Shown: positions 1-9,957, counted from the stretch's first letter. The stretch is DNA of 64,000 nucleotides from Emiliania huxleyi CCMP1516 (GCF_000372725.1 NW_005202113.1:133891-197890), one strand, 5' to 3'. Notes: a model not told the origin generated them from the letters alone. Numbers and translations: made by a program.

Positions 1-276
1 GGGGCATGCCGGGGCGGGGCCCCGGCCGCGCCGCCGCCGCGCGCCGGGCCCGGCGGGCGGGCGGGCGAGAGCGAGAACGCGGCCCTCTCGACTCTCGTCC
101 AAACCTCCAATGAGAGCTGTAGCATTCCGCGTAGCATGACTGACGGCTGTCTGAAGGCGTGGCGAAAACGGCTTTCGGCTCTACACACGGCACCGATGGA
201 CACGAGACGAGCATACCTCCGCTCAGGCACAGGCTGCATACACGTGCATGTACACACACTCACACGAGGCCCACTG
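1..276. other. GC-rich non-coding start of window
   Basis: The first 80 bases are almost pure G and C. I see no credible gene here; the downstream CC2D2A-like exon on the minus strand ends at 277. Confidence 0.5.
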
Positions 277-499
277 CTAGCTCGAGCGACTGCTAGATCC
301 GGCGCGGAGGTCCTCCAGGCTCGCACAGTACACCCAGACGGAGCAGACTTGGTTAGGGTAGGCGTGCACGTACACGGAGAGCGCAAACTGAATCTTCTTG
401 GCGTCCGCAAGGAAGATATTGGTCTCGCGCACGCGCTTGATGATGGCGTTCCGGTCGGTGTACGTCACGTTGATGGGCAAGCCGACCATGTGGTACACG
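277..499 (-). CDS. CC2D2A: Last exon of a CC2D2A-like ciliary transition-zone protein (orphan fragment)
   Basis: The exon encodes about 73 residues ending in a TAG at 277-279. It matches the extreme C-terminus of CC2D2A, a coiled-coil/C2 protein of the MKS/B9 module at the base of cilia: a GLPI start, a YTD motif, then FALSVYVHAYP and SVWVYCASL, in the order and spacing of the family. The exon opens right after a pyrimidine-rich CTCACAG acceptor (AG at 500-501), so it is an internal or terminal exon and not a complete gene. The rest of the protein should lie at higher coordinates on this strand, but 500-976 has no matching frame and the next gene is an unrelated fasciclin protein. It may be a relic, an assembly join, or a gene with a very long intron. 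Confidence 0.72.
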
Positions 500-976
500 C
501 TGTGAGACCATGGGTGTGAGGTTAAACCACGTTACCAGCGCTTGGTCACATCGGCCCCGAGGTCAGATCCTTCTACTCTGTTGATGACAAGACTTGTCTA
601 CTGGCTGGAGCCGAGCAGGAGAGCCCAGCGCACAACCCCTGGACAACACAGGGTCCACACCCCGTAAATAATACGATCGCGAGTACGAACGTGGTGTGCC
701 GCTAAGGTGTGCGCGACTGCTCTCGAGGCCGAGAACCGCGAATGTACTATTTTATAGCTCCCTCGCGGCAAATTCCACATTTTTCAGCCCTGCAGATATC
801 ATGCAACCAAGACGATGACACGCCAACTCGCGACAGCTCACATCCTCTAAAGCTCCTACACGGTGGTACACGCCGCACAAGCGTCCAGACAATGAGACAT
901 GTGTGGCACGGCCGACGGCCCGCCGCCGCGCATCCGCCAGCCCGGAGCGTCACGGCCGGCATCGCGCCCGGCCGGC
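500..976. other. Intergenic or intron sequence without recognisable gene
   Basis: I searched both strands for the missing upstream CC2D2A exon and found none. The frames here have random composition. Confidence 0.5.
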
Positions 977-1594
977 TTACGCGCGGGTGGCGGCGTCGCC
1001 CTCCGAGCCGTACCCGCCCGACGACTCGGACCAGCCCGGGTAGATGACCTCGTTGAGGCCGTGGATGAGGCCGTTGTCGGCCTTGACGTTGGCGCAGTAG
1101 CTGGTGCGGGGCGGCGAGGACGGCTGGCCGCAGAAGGCGTTGTCCAGGAAGTCCTTGCGGAACATGCGCCGGTAGGTGATCGTCGAGCCCTCGACGGTGG
1201 TGAGGTCGGCCGAGCCGAGCGAGTCCTTGTTCACGACGCCCTTGATGACGTGGTACTCGCACACCGCCTTGGTGAGCGGGCCGGCGACCGCGGAGAACTG
1301 CTCGCACGCCACGTTGCCTGGCGCGAGCACCGTGATGTCGGGCTGGGTCAGGTCGACGCCGTGCTGCTGGCACGCCGCCAGGAAGGTGGAGAAGGTGTCG
1401 TACTCCTTGAAGTCGGACTCCTCCTTGGGCGGGTCCTGCAGCGGCCCCTTCTCCTCCCAATACAAGTCCGGCCCCTGCATCGTGGCCAGCGTGTCGGCGA
1501 CGTTGGCCATCATGGGTGCAGACATCCGCGAGCCGTGGCCGGCACGCGAGCCGACAACAAGCGCGGAGGAGCCAGCGAATCCGAGGGAGAGCAT
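977..1594 (-). CDS. Secreted or plastid-targeted fasciclin (FAS1) domain protein
   Basis: Starting at the ATG at 1594, the product is about 205 residues in one exon, ending in TAA at 977-979. The frame stays open to 1702, but the ATG at 1594 places a hydrophobic, Ala/Gly/Ser-rich leader at the N-terminus. One FAS1 adhesion domain fills most of the rest: a TFSTFLAAC helix, an H1-like segment ITVLAPGNVACEQF, a central YHVIKG, and an H2-like segment with NGLIHGLNEVIYP. Single-domain FAS1 proteins are usually secreted or membrane-associated adhesion proteins, and some algal forms are plastidic. The DNA downstream (500-976) is empty and the DNA upstream is repeat-rich. Confidence 0.75.
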   Translation of the reverse strand: MLSLGFAGSSALVVGSRAGHGSRMSAPMMANVADTLATMQGPDLYWEEKGPLQDPPKEESDFKEYDTFSTFLAACQQHGVDLTQPDITVLAPGNVACEQFSAVAGPLTKAVCEYHVIKGVVNKDSLGSADLTTVEGSTITYRRMFRKDFLDNAFCGQPSSPPRTSYCANVKADNGLIHGLNEVIYPGWSESSGGYGSEGDAATRA

Positions 1595-1744
1595 TGGTGA
1601 CAGAAACCTGTGGGCGAAGGGCAGTACGTGTGGTGAGATTTGATCCCAGCAGTCACCCAGGAGCGACGGAGGAGCAGCGAGCTGCAGCGAGCAGCATCGC
1701 ACCTTAGATTTCGTTCGAAGCGCGGAGAGAATTCGGCTTTTGCA

Positions 1745-2230
1745 ATTTTCTCTTCTTCTCTCATGTCTGCAAAATCCTGCAAAGGTGGGGACGTGTCTGT
1801 CCTCGACCCAGCCCTAGCTTGGGATGGCCGTTTTATTTATTTATTTATTCTCTCATGTCTGGGCGGCGCCAGACTCAAAAGACGTATTTTTTCTCTCTCT
1901 GCGTGTGGGAGACTCCGGCCGCCGCCCCTGCCACCCCTGTGTCAGTGTGCCGGTGGCAGCGAGAGACTGCCAGTGAGAAGCTGGAGGCAGGTCGGTAGAC
2001 TGAGATAGACCGCCGCCAGTGGAGTTGGGAGTCCACCGTGCACCGACCGCGCTGCGAGCCTGTCGTGTCCCTTGTCGGCAGGCGCAGGAGAGCCCCACCT
2101 GTGCCACTGATCGTCCTTCCAAAATCCTGCTCGTGCAGTACCGACCGATCATCCGGCTCGCTGGGTGCGCTTCTCATCATCTCATGGGGCTTCTCTGTTT
2201 TCTTTCTTTCTTTCTTTCTTCTCTCTGAGT
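1745..2230 (-). mobile_element. Dispersed repeat family R1, degenerate copy
   Basis: This stretch contains blocks found again at 5615-5790, 16180-16640, 23195-23440, 42069-42130 and 45243-45840. They are an AAAATCCTGC...GGTGGGGAC block, a GAGAGACTGCCAGTGAGAAGC block, a GGGAGTCCACCGTG block, and simple tails of TTTA (about 1832-1850) and TTTC (about 2203-2222). There is no coding capacity. The variable microsatellite tails suggest a SINE-like or otherwise non-autonomous retroelement; this is inference. Confidence 0.6.
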
Positions 2231-2369
2231 TGGATTGTTTAAATTCTTCTCTCTGGCGTCGTCGTCGTCGCAGCACGACGCAGAGAGAGGGGAGCGACGC
2301 GACAGAGGAGGAAGCGACAGGAGAGAGACTTTGAGAGAACGACGAGAGTGGGACGACCGCGAGGTGGCA

Positions 2370-2950
2370 TGAAGGCTGCAGCGAGAATCCTGAGGCGAGG
2401 GTGTAGAGGATGTAGAGTGTAGTGTATAGAGCGCTGTAGAGCTGTAGAGATGTAGAGCGCTCTGGAGCGCTGTAGAGCTGTAGAGCTCTACATCCGGCGC
2501 GGGACGATGTGAGTCCGATGTAGAGCGATGTAGAGCGCGATTTTGCTGTAGAGTTTGTTGTAGAGGCTCTACAGCCAACCCGCCGGGAAGGCAGTGACTC
2601 AAAGAGGTCGAGTCGCACTAATGGGGTGTCTCCGAGCTTACTGGAGCTCTGATTATCACTGACACACAGAGAGTCCCTCTGACGGCACACAACACCCTAT
2701 AACTGCGTCATGACCAGCCTGCCATGCGTCGCGCCGGTGCCTTATGATGTAGAGTTTGTTGCAGAGATTTCATGCTGTAGAGGGCCTCTACATCGCTCTA
2801 CAACGCACCCGCATCGTCACGCGGCGGATGTAGAGCTCTACAGCTCTATAGCTCTACAGCGCTCCAGAGCGCTCTACATCTCTACAGCTCTACAGCGCTC
2901 TACACTCTACATCCTCTACACCCTCCCTCAGCGAGAATCGCGAGGGACTG
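2370..2950. repeat. Imperfect inverted repeat built of TGTAGAG/CTCTACA units
   Basis: The left arm (about 2375-2590) is packed with TGTAGAG and AGAGCGC words. The right arm (about 2745-2945) is its reverse complement with few changes, including the GTGTAGAGGATGTAGAGTGT block and the TCTGGAGCGC block. The spacer is about 150 bp. The structure could fold into a very long hairpin and looks like a MITE or foldback element. No reading frame crosses it convincingly. Confidence 0.75.
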
Positions 2951-3444
2951 GCGAAGTGAGATAGGAAGGGGCAGACGCGCTTAGGCTGAACAAGCTTTTC
3001 CTCTCGCACCCCGTCTCTTTTTTCCTTTTTCTCTCCCTTCTATTTTCCCGGGGAAACCATCAAATTTTCCGGGCTCTGAGCCGAGTCTGAGCACTGAGGC
3101 TGGTTTGGGCCCAAAATCAGCCAAATCGGCAAGTTACCGGGTATTTTGCGGGTATACCTGGAAAACCCCGGGTAAACCTGGAAAACACAAAGAAGCTTGT
3201 GCAGGCCTTCTTTTCCCCCTGTGACCGCCTGGGTATCGTGCCGATTTCCTCAATTTTGCCTCAGATTTTGCCCCAGACCAGCTCTCAGACTCAGGAAAAC
3301 TCGCGAGTTTCCAGAATGGAGCACCAAACACCCTCTGTGTTTTCCCTGAAATTTCCGGAAACGCAAAGTGCTTTTTTCAAAGAATCGCAAAGAAAACATC
3401 CAAAAAGAAACTTGTGCACGCCCACGGGCTTCGCGCCACTGTAC
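2951..3444. other. Upstream region of the kinase gene
   Basis: AT-richer and pyrimidine-rich DNA with several CCGGG...AAAA motifs. A frame continuous with the kinase is open from 3199, but its sequence looks non-coding up to the ATG at 3445. Confidence 0.4.
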
Positions 3445-4485
3445 ATGCTCGCGGCCCTCGTTACCACCGGCCGCGCCGCCGCCGTGAGCACGGCGCTGCA
3501 CCCGAGGCCGCTGCTGCTGGACGTGCCCGCGCCCGCAGGCTTCAGTTGGGGCGGCACCTTCACGTTCGACGAGGCTGGCACCGCCTTCCGCACAGCTACA
3601 GCCTCTGCCATCGACGAGCTGGACATCGGGCCTCGCGTCGGGCTGGGGACGCAGAGCGAGGTGCGGCGGGGCCACCTCCCCGGCCACACGGAGCCTGTGG
3701 CCGTCAAAATTGGGCTCAAGGTCGGCGCGATTGCCCGCGAGGCCGAGGTGCTCTCCGCGATGTCGGGCGTGCCGGGCTTCCCCAGGCTGCTGCACCACGA
3801 GGCCGAGGGAGAGGGCACGCCCGGCGGCGCCCTCCTCCTGACGCTGCTCGGCCCGTCGCTCGACGACCTGCGGAGGCGGGGCGAGAGCGGACCGCTCACA
3901 GGGGAGCTCCTCCGGCACGTCGGCGGCTGCCTGCTCGGCCTGTTGCGCCGACTGCACGCCGCGGGCTTTGTGCACAACGACGTGAAGCCGTCCAACGTGC
4001 TGCTCTCCGCGGGCGCGGCGGAGCTGCACCCGGCGAGCGAGTTGCACCTAATAGACTTTGGATCCTGCACACGCGAGCCGGCCAGTGCCGCCGCCGGTGG
4101 AGCCGCCGGGAGGGAGGCGCCGCCGCCGGCCGCCGGCCCCGCCGGCTCGCTGCTCTTTGCGAGCCTGGCGGCCGACGAGAGCCGCGCGACGCGCCCCTCC
4201 GACGACGTCGAGAGCTTGCTGTACACCCTCGCCTACCTGGCGGCGGGCAGGCTGCCGTGGCAGGGCGAGGACGCCGACGCCGTGGCGTCCGCAAAGCGGG
4301 AGCTGCTGGTCGAGGGGGTTGGCGCGGTCGCGGCGCTGACGGACGGCGTCGAGTGCCCAGCCGCCGCCGCGGCGCTGCGCGCCCTGCACGCGGAGGTCGT
4401 TCGCGCGTCTCGGGTCGGCGCCGTCGACTACGCGATTTGCCTGGCGGCTCTGGAGGCCGGGCAGGAGGCGAGCGGGCTGCGATAG
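3445..4485 (+). CDS. Casein kinase 1-like protein kinase
   Basis: A single-exon kinase of about 346 residues from the ATG at 3445; the frame is open upstream to 3199, so the start is uncertain. Kinase motifs appear in order: a weak glycine loop (GLGTQSEVRRG), the lysine in VAVKIG, the catalytic loop HNDVKPSNVLL, IDFGSC as the DFG motif, and a GSLLFAS activation/P+1 segment followed by DDVESLLYTLAYL. The HxDxKPxN loop and the DVESL helix place it with the CK1/VRK/TTBK branch. Catalytic Lys and Asp residues are present, so activity is expected. The first about 20 residues are hydrophobic and could be a signal or plastid leader. Family identity is clear; the substrate is unknown. Confidence 0.8.
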   Translation: MLAALVTTGRAAAVSTALHPRPLLLDVPAPAGFSWGGTFTFDEAGTAFRTATASAIDELDIGPRVGLGTQSEVRRGHLPGHTEPVAVKIGLKVGAIAREAEVLSAMSGVPGFPRLLHHEAEGEGTPGGALLLTLLGPSLDDLRRRGESGPLTGELLRHVGGCLLGLLRRLHAAGFVHNDVKPSNVLLSAGAAELHPASELHLIDFGSCTREPASAAAGGAAGREAPPPAAGPAGSLLFASLAADESRATRPSDDVESLLYTLAYLAAGRLPWQGEDADAVASAKRELLVEGVGAVAALTDGVECPAAAAALRALHAEVVRASRVGAVDYAICLAALEAGQEASGLR

Positions 4486-4692
4486 CAGTGCCGGCGCCCG
4501 GCGGTCGGGGCGGGTGTACTGTGGATGACGCAGTCCGTGTGTAGCCAGGACCCCGACACGGCACTTAGTACCCGCCGTGGCTATAAAAGCTCCTCTCCTC
4601 ACGCCTGTATAGCTACGCGGCTAGTCCGCCTTAGGATATGCGTGCCGACTCCCCGTCCCGACTCGCACTGTCTGTCCGCTGGGTCTCAGCAC

Positions 4693-5364
4693 TCAGGGCG
4701 CGCCACGCACACAGGAGATACTCTTGAGCCTCCTGGCGCCCACCTCGCTGACACCCGCTGGCCGCAGGATCTCGGCGCAGCGGCCAGAGCCGCCATCCAC
4801 CAGGATGACGTCGACAAAGACCGGCTCGTCCGGCTCGACGAGGGCGACCCCTCGCTGCGTAGTCAGCCCGGCGGAGCCATATGCGAGCGAGGCGGGGACG
4901 ATGAGCCGTCGCCAACCGTCCTCGCGCATCCCGACAATCCCCTCGTCGAAGCCGGCGCGGATCCGCTCATCCGGCGTGCCGAGTCGCCACTCGTGGGGCC
5001 GCGTGTCGAGAAAGGAGCTGTCCGCCGGCGTGCCGCTCCGAAAGTTCCTCGGCCACACCTTGAAGTGCGCGTAGACAAGATCGCCCGCGCGCGGCTCCGG
5101 CCCGCTCCCCCGATAGAGGTCAAGCACGACGACGCCGGACGGTAGCGTGGTGCTCGGCAGCGTGTCGCGAGAGAACTTGCTCAGCGCATCGAGCCGGTCC
5201 TGCTCGTCGGTGGAGAGCGGCATCTTTGCTGTTGCGGACGGCGGCGCAGCGAGCGGCAGGCCAACGCCGGCGCCGAGCAGCAGCTCGCGGCGCGAGAGGC
5301 AGGGGACGCGGAGGGCGGTGGCGGCGGAGCAGAACAGGAGGAGGAGGAAACGAGGCGGCAGCAT
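4693..5364 (-). CDS. Thylakoid-lumen FKBP-type peptidyl-prolyl isomerase
   Basis: About 223 residues in one exon. The ATG at 5364 was chosen because it opens a hydrophobic signal peptide (MLPPRFLLLLFCSAATA). This is followed by a short transit-like stretch and then a second signal with a twin-arginine start, SRRELLLGAG...AAPPSATA, typical of Tat import into the thylakoid lumen in algae with secondary plastids. The C-terminal FKBP domain has GSGPEPRAGDLVYAHF, the SSFLDTR region, the FDEGIVGMREDGWRRLIVPASLAYG core and a VFVDVILVD last strand. It would catalyse proline cis-trans isomerisation or act as a chaperone in the lumen. Confidence 0.85.
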   Translation of the reverse strand: MLPPRFLLLLFCSAATALRVPCLSRRELLLGAGVGLPLAAPPSATAKMPLSTDEQDRLDALSKFSRDTLPSTTLPSGVVVLDLYRGSGPEPRAGDLVYAHFKVWPRNFRSGTPADSSFLDTRPHEWRLGTPDERIRAGFDEGIVGMREDGWRRLIVPASLAYGSAGLTTQRGVALVEPDEPVFVDVILVDGGSGRCAEILRPAGVSEVGARRLKSISCVRGAP

Positions 5365-5941
5365 ATACACATATATTGCCGACCGGGTAGCGCCGATGAC
5401 AAAAGAAAACAGTCTCGCCCGCTTGCGGCGCTTCGGTGCTCGCGGCGCGCTCACCATAGTGGTCGTTCAGGGCGGCTCGCACAGCACACACACGCACACA
5501 CACTCACACACACATGCACAGACACACAGCCTAGCACACAGCCCCTTCCCCTTCCCCCCCAAGACCTCAAGGGCGAGCACACGCGCAGGCCGCACCTCTA
5601 GCGAAGCCCACACACAGTGGGAGACCTTACCACCGCCCCTGTCACCCATGGCGAGTGCCTCGCGTCGGCCGCCTCTGTCAGTGTGTGCCCGTGGGTGGAG
5701 AGACTCATACTCATCCGAACAAAAACAAACAAAATCTCTCTCTCTCATCCGTCGGAGAGACTGCCAACGAAGTGAGAAGCTGGATAGAGACACAGTGGAA
5801 AAACTATGTAGGTCTCGAGGGCGCTGCTACTACACAAACTGGGTCGGTATGGCCGATAGCCTTTTTCTATAATGCATTTCATGGCTCCTTTCCGGCTGCC
5901 TTCCACAAGAACAGGAACTGAAACAGAGCGGGCGCGCGAGA
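5365..5941. repeat. CA-rich microsatellite and R1 fragment
   Basis: A CACACA tract lies around 5483-5535. Between about 5615 and 5790 there is a weak copy of repeat family R1: GGGAGACC, CGCCCCTGTCACCC, TGTCAGTGTG, GAGAGACTGCC and TGAGAAGCTGGA in the same order as at 1900-1990. No gene is supported. Confidence 0.5.
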
Positions 5942-6643
5942 TCACGGCTGCCTGAAGAAGATTTGTCGCTTGTTGTGCAGCTCTGCCCTCTCCCGCTCGC
6001 GATCCCGCTCATACTCGAACAGGCCCTTTGGCTCTGCCTGGAAAACGCCCGTCGAGACCATCAAGTCATGAAACTCGCATAGGTTCAGCTCACCGTCGCC
6101 GTCCACGTCGTGCTCCTCCACGAGGTTCTGCAGCTCCCTCTGATCGAGGCCGCATGCGCCCGCTGCCTCGAGCTCGGCAACGCAAATGGAGTTGGACCTG
6201 TCCGTGTCATACATGCCGAAGAGGGCAGAGATCTCAGCGCCTGCCACCTCTGGCACCTCTGGCGGTCCATTGCTCTTCCTTGGAGCGACGAGGGCGAGGC
6301 ACCGTTGCACGTCCTGCTCGCTGGCCTCGGGCAAGCACAACCGCAGCAGCTCGTCGAAAGAGACCGCACCGTCCTGGTCCGAGTCCATCACTTGAAAGGC
6401 CAACAGAGCGATGCCCTCGGCCGACTGCTCTGCCGGCGACTTGTACGATTGGCCTCGCGGCCTCGTCTGGTCTCTGAACCGCTTCAGGGCGGACGCGAGC
6501 TCGCTCTGCGAGACTCGGCCGTCGCGGTCGCGGTCGAACTCGTCGAAGATACGCTTGAGGAGGAGCACCTCCTTCCTCGCCTGAGATGGCAAGGGAGCGT
6601 GAGCATTGGCATCTGCGATTGCCCTGCGTTGGGAGTGGGCCAT
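5942..6643 (-). CDS. Four-EF-hand calcium-binding protein
   Basis: About 233 residues, single exon, from the first ATG at 6643 (the frame starts a little earlier only at a TTG). Four EF-hand loops are visible: DRDRDGRVSQSE, DSDQDGAVSFDE, DTDRSNSICVAE and DVDGDGELNLCE. Loops 1, 2 and 4 have the canonical D-x-D-x-DG pattern; loop 3 lacks the central Gly and is probably weak. The two pairs are separated by a long linker, as in calmodulin-like sensors. The C-terminal tail is rich in Glu and Arg. A cytosolic calcium sensor is the likely role; the partner is unknown. Confidence 0.85.
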   Translation of the reverse strand: MAHSQRRAIADANAHAPLPSQARKEVLLLKRIFDEFDRDRDGRVSQSELASALKRFRDQTRPRGQSYKSPAEQSAEGIALLAFQVMDSDQDGAVSFDELLRLCLPEASEQDVQRCLALVAPRKSNGPPEVPEVAGAEISALFGMYDTDRSNSICVAELEAAGACGLDQRELQNLVEEHDVDGDGELNLCEFHDLMVSTGVFQAEPKGLFEYERDRERERAELHNKRQIFFRQP

Positions 6644-7461
6644 TGAACTCGACAAACAAACTCTCTCTTGAACTCGCCTTCAAAGGGTTGCGAGCCGACC
6701 TCGGCTTGGTTGCGTTTGGTGCCTGCCGCCTCACAGCCAAGGGCGATCTGACGTGCCTCGTCGACGGCCGCGCTTTGCTCGACATGTCGGTGGCGCGAGG
6801 GAGAGTATGTCGGGGTGCTCGCGTTGTTATCGTTTCGGACAACTCGGGTCGGCTCGGGACGGCTGAGAACGGCGACGGCGTGACATCGGCAAGAGGGGTG
6901 TGTCTGCTCGCATTCTAGAACCCTGCCAGCCCCCCCCCCCCCCCCCGGGCAGTCCCGTGTCCAGTCACATTCAGAGTGGCAGTCAGTGTTTGGGTGTGTC
7001 TCCGAGTCCCTGCCTGTGCCTGACATGCGAACACTATTTCCGAAACCTTCTTTAAAAAAGAAATACGAGGCGCTATAAGGACTTGAGGACCGCACATCGC
7101 GTCCCGGCTCCCCGTTTGTCTCTAGAAAGCGCAGATTAACTTGTTTTCTTCGTTTAAGAGAGGGGAGGAGGGAGAGATAGAGGAGGAGAGGAAAGGAGAA
7201 GGGAGGGAGCGGGAGGAGCTAGAGGAGCAAAGGAGAGGGTGTTTAGAGAAACACGGAAACAAACGAGACGGGGTGGAGGAAAGTAAAGTTTAAGCAGTGT
7301 TTGTGCGTGTTTCCAAACAAAGATGTCTGAAAAAGAAATACACGAAAGGAGCACATCGTGTTCGCTCTTGAGGGTCTTAGTCTCGGCCACCATAGAGCTT
7401 CTCGTCAAACTTTTCCGCCGGCGACGGCGACTCTGATCACAACCGAACATACCGGCAAACC
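6644..7461. other. Intergenic region between divergent EF-hand and MATE genes
   Basis: Contains a run of 17 or so C at about 6931-6947 and a purine-rich (GA) tract at about 7155-7245. No gene is recognisable. It must hold the promoters of the two divergent genes. Confidence 0.5.
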
Positions 7462-9495
7462 ATGCTACACACCCTCGTGTTCGCCCTCTTGTGCCTGCCG
7501 TCCGCGGCACTCCGCTCGGCGCAACCTCATTTGCGTCCGCAGCCGCGCTTCCAGCGCTCACGTTGTGCACAAGTTGTGCAAAGCGGTGGGGGTGAAAACA
7601 GCGGGGTCAGCGGTGGCGCGCTCGCCGATTTCGACTGCGCCAGCCCCTCCACTCTTCCGACCAGCGCGCGTCTCGACGCCACGGTCGGGGTGTCCTCCGA
7701 ACGAAGCGTGTCGCTCTCGCTCCTCGGGGGAGAGCAGCTCGGCGCAAGCTCGGGCGACGATCCGTTCGGCGAGGCGGGCTCCGTCAAAGAGCTGATCGTC
7801 AGTCTGCCCGCGCCCGAGTCCCCGCTCCTCCGGGACGGCCACGCCGCCACCGCCCCCGTCACCGAGCTGATCGTCAGCCTGCCCGCGCCCGAGACCTACC
7901 TCCCTTCCCCCGCTCCCGCCGCCGAGAGCGAGGCGGAGGAGGCGGGGGAGGCAGCGGCCACCGTCCCAACGCTGCGGGGCATCCTCATGTTTGCCCTCCC
8001 CACCCTCGCCATGATGCTCTCCTCGCCCCTCCTCTCCCTCATCGACACGTCGGTCGTGGGGCTCGCGTCGAGCACCAGTCAGCTCGCCGCCCTCGGGCCG
8101 GCGACCAAGGCGTGCGACCACCTCGAGTACCTCTGCTCGGCGCTGGGCGTCGCCACCACCGCACTCGGCGCGCGCACCGTCGCCGAGGGCCGCCCCGACG
8201 GCATGCGGCGCGTGGTGGGCACCTCCCTCACCTCGGCCGTCGCGCTGGGGCTCGCGCTCGCCGCGGCGCTGCGCCTCGTCGCCGCGCCGCTGATGCGGCT
8301 GATGATGGCGGGCGGGGCGGCCAACGGGGCCGCCTTTGGGGGCGCCGTTCAGTACACCCTCATCCGCGCCGTCGGCCTCCCCGCCGCCCTCGTTGCGATG
8401 GTGCTGCAGGCCGGCTTCATCGCGAACAAGGACGCAAACTCGTCGCTCCTCGCCGTCCCGTTCGCCGCCGTCGCAAACATCGTCCTCGACTGCGCGCTCG
8501 TGGGGCCGCTCAACCTGGGCGCGGCGGGCGCGGCGTGGGGCACCGTCGCCTCGCAGCTCGTCTCCGCCGCCCTCCTCCTCCGCCTCTGGATCCGGAAGCA
8601 CGGCGCGCCCGCCCCGCGGCTCGCGCCGGCCTGGTCGCCGTCGCAGCAGGACGGGGTGCTCCCGGAACCAGAGGCGGAGGAGCCGGTGCTGCGGCGGCAG
8701 CTGCGTGCGCCCCTCCGCGCGCTCGGCGGCGTTCGGCGGCTGCTCGTCCTCCCCAAGCGCGCGGAGCTCGCCTCCCTCGCCGCGCTGGTCGCCCCGATGT
8801 CGCTCGCGCTCTCGGCCCGCTCGGCCATGTCGCTCTCCATCACGGCGAGCGTCGCCTGCCTCGGCACCGTGGCGCTCGCGGCGCACCAGGTCTTCGAGTG
8901 CCTCTACTGGCTCTTCTGCCCCTTTGGCGACGCGCTCGGCGTCTGCTCCCAAGCCTACCTGCCCGAGCTGCTCGGCACCAAGGAGAGGCTCGCACGCACC
9001 CTCCAGTCGCGCGTCGCGCTCGCGTCCGCCTCGCTCGGCGTCGGGATCGGCGCGCTCAGCTTGTGGGTGTCGCGCGCCGCGCCGCACCTCTTCACGCGCC
9101 ACGCCGCCGTCCACGCCGCCATGAGCGCCCCCGCCGCGTGGCTCGGCGCGAGCATGGCAGCCTACATTGTCTCTGGCGCGCTCGAGGGGTCCCTCATCGC
9201 GCGGCGCTGCCTGCGGCCGCTCGCCGCCTCGCATGTGGGCAACACGGCCTTCGCGCTCGGCGCGCTCGTCTGCGCCGTCCGCCGGCCCGGCTTCTCGCTC
9301 GCCGCCGTCTGGAGGATCGTCACGGCGGTCAACGTGATGCGCTGCGTCGAGTTCTCAGCGCTGCTCGTCGTCGCGACGAGAAGAGCACGTGCCAAGGCGG
9401 CCTCGGCGCCGCCGCGCCCCCGGCCGCGTGTGCGAGCCCTCTTCAGGCTCCTCGATCCGCGCGCGGCGGCCGCCGGCCCCCTCCTCCAGCCCTGA
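7462..9495 (+). CDS. MATE-family multidrug/metabolite transporter, probably plastid-targeted
   Basis: 677 residues in one exon. An N-terminal signal peptide (MLHTLVFALLCLPSAALR) is followed by a disordered Ser/Glu-rich region of about 150 residues, then a membrane domain with about 12 helices starting at LRGILMFALPTLAMMLSSPLLSL. MATE hallmarks are the D-T-S-V-V-G-L motif in helix 1, the ALGPATKACDHLEYL segment and two homologous six-helix halves; the second begins at ELASLAALVAPMSLAL. The leader plus linker resembles plant plastid MATEs (EDS5-like), so the plastid envelope is a reasonable guess. The linker contains two copies of the 10-residue motif ELIVSLPAPE, 25 residues apart. Substrate unknown; MATE proteins use H+ or Na+ gradients. 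Confidence 0.85.
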   Translation: MLHTLVFALLCLPSAALRSAQPHLRPQPRFQRSRCAQVVQSGGGENSGVSGGALADFDCASPSTLPTSARLDATVGVSSERSVSLSLLGGEQLGASSGDDPFGEAGSVKELIVSLPAPESPLLRDGHAATAPVTELIVSLPAPETYLPSPAPAAESEAEEAGEAAATVPTLRGILMFALPTLAMMLSSPLLSLIDTSVVGLASSTSQLAALGPATKACDHLEYLCSALGVATTALGARTVAEGRPDGMRRVVGTSLTSAVALGLALAAALRLVAAPLMRLMMAGGAANGAAFGGAVQYTLIRAVGLPAALVAMVLQAGFIANKDANSSLLAVPFAAVANIVLDCALVGPLNLGAAGAAWGTVASQLVSAALLLRLWIRKHGAPAPRLAPAWSPSQQDGVLPEPEAEEPVLRRQLRAPLRALGGVRRLLVLPKRAELASLAALVAPMSLALSARSAMSLSITASVACLGTVALAAHQVFECLYWLFCPFGDALGVCSQAYLPELLGTKERLARTLQSRVALASASLGVGIGALSLWVSRAAPHLFTRHAAVHAAMSAPAAWLGASMAAYIVSGALEGSLIARRCLRPLAASHVGNTAFALGALVCAVRRPGFSLAAVWRIVTAVNVMRCVEFSALLVVATRRARAKAASAPPRPRPRVRALFRLLDPRAAAAGPLLQP

Positions 9496-9957
9496 TCATG
9501 GCCCATGCAACCCCAGACTCGAGATACACAAACGCGACCGGAGAAAATGTCAGTGACAGCGAGAGCTCAGCGGAACGCGATTACAGTTCGGGACTGCTCT
9601 TGTGAGAGTGGTCTCGTTGATACCGGGGGGGTCAGAGGATTGTCGGTGATTGTTTTTTGTGAAGTACGGATGGGGATGGTGATTGGTGTGTCGCGCAGAC
9701 CGGAGACACACAGACTTTTATGTGGTCAAGGCTCAAGCAGAACTTTTCTGCGTTCCGCCGCGGGGTTAACAGACATATCATATTATCATTAAATCCCCGA
9801 GAGACGGTTTGTCGAGACACACCCTCTCCACGAGCCTCCCGCGCTCCACCTCTAGGCTCCGGCTTTAGGCTGCCCGACCCGCGCCCCAATCCGCCTCTCG
9901 ATCCTCTCCCAGTCCCTCTCTCAAGTGGTGCATGAAGTGTTGGCGCCCGCCCGCGTG
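9496..9957. other. Intergenic between convergent MATE and TPS-TPP genes
   Basis: No gene seen. The AT-richer part around 9770-9800 is the only composition change and may hold polyadenylation signals for both genes. Confidence 0.4.

Noticed and set aside
7558-9234. 558-codon minus-strand frame over the MATE gene.
   Set aside because: Antisense shadow; Arg/Gly/Glu-rich with no family features.
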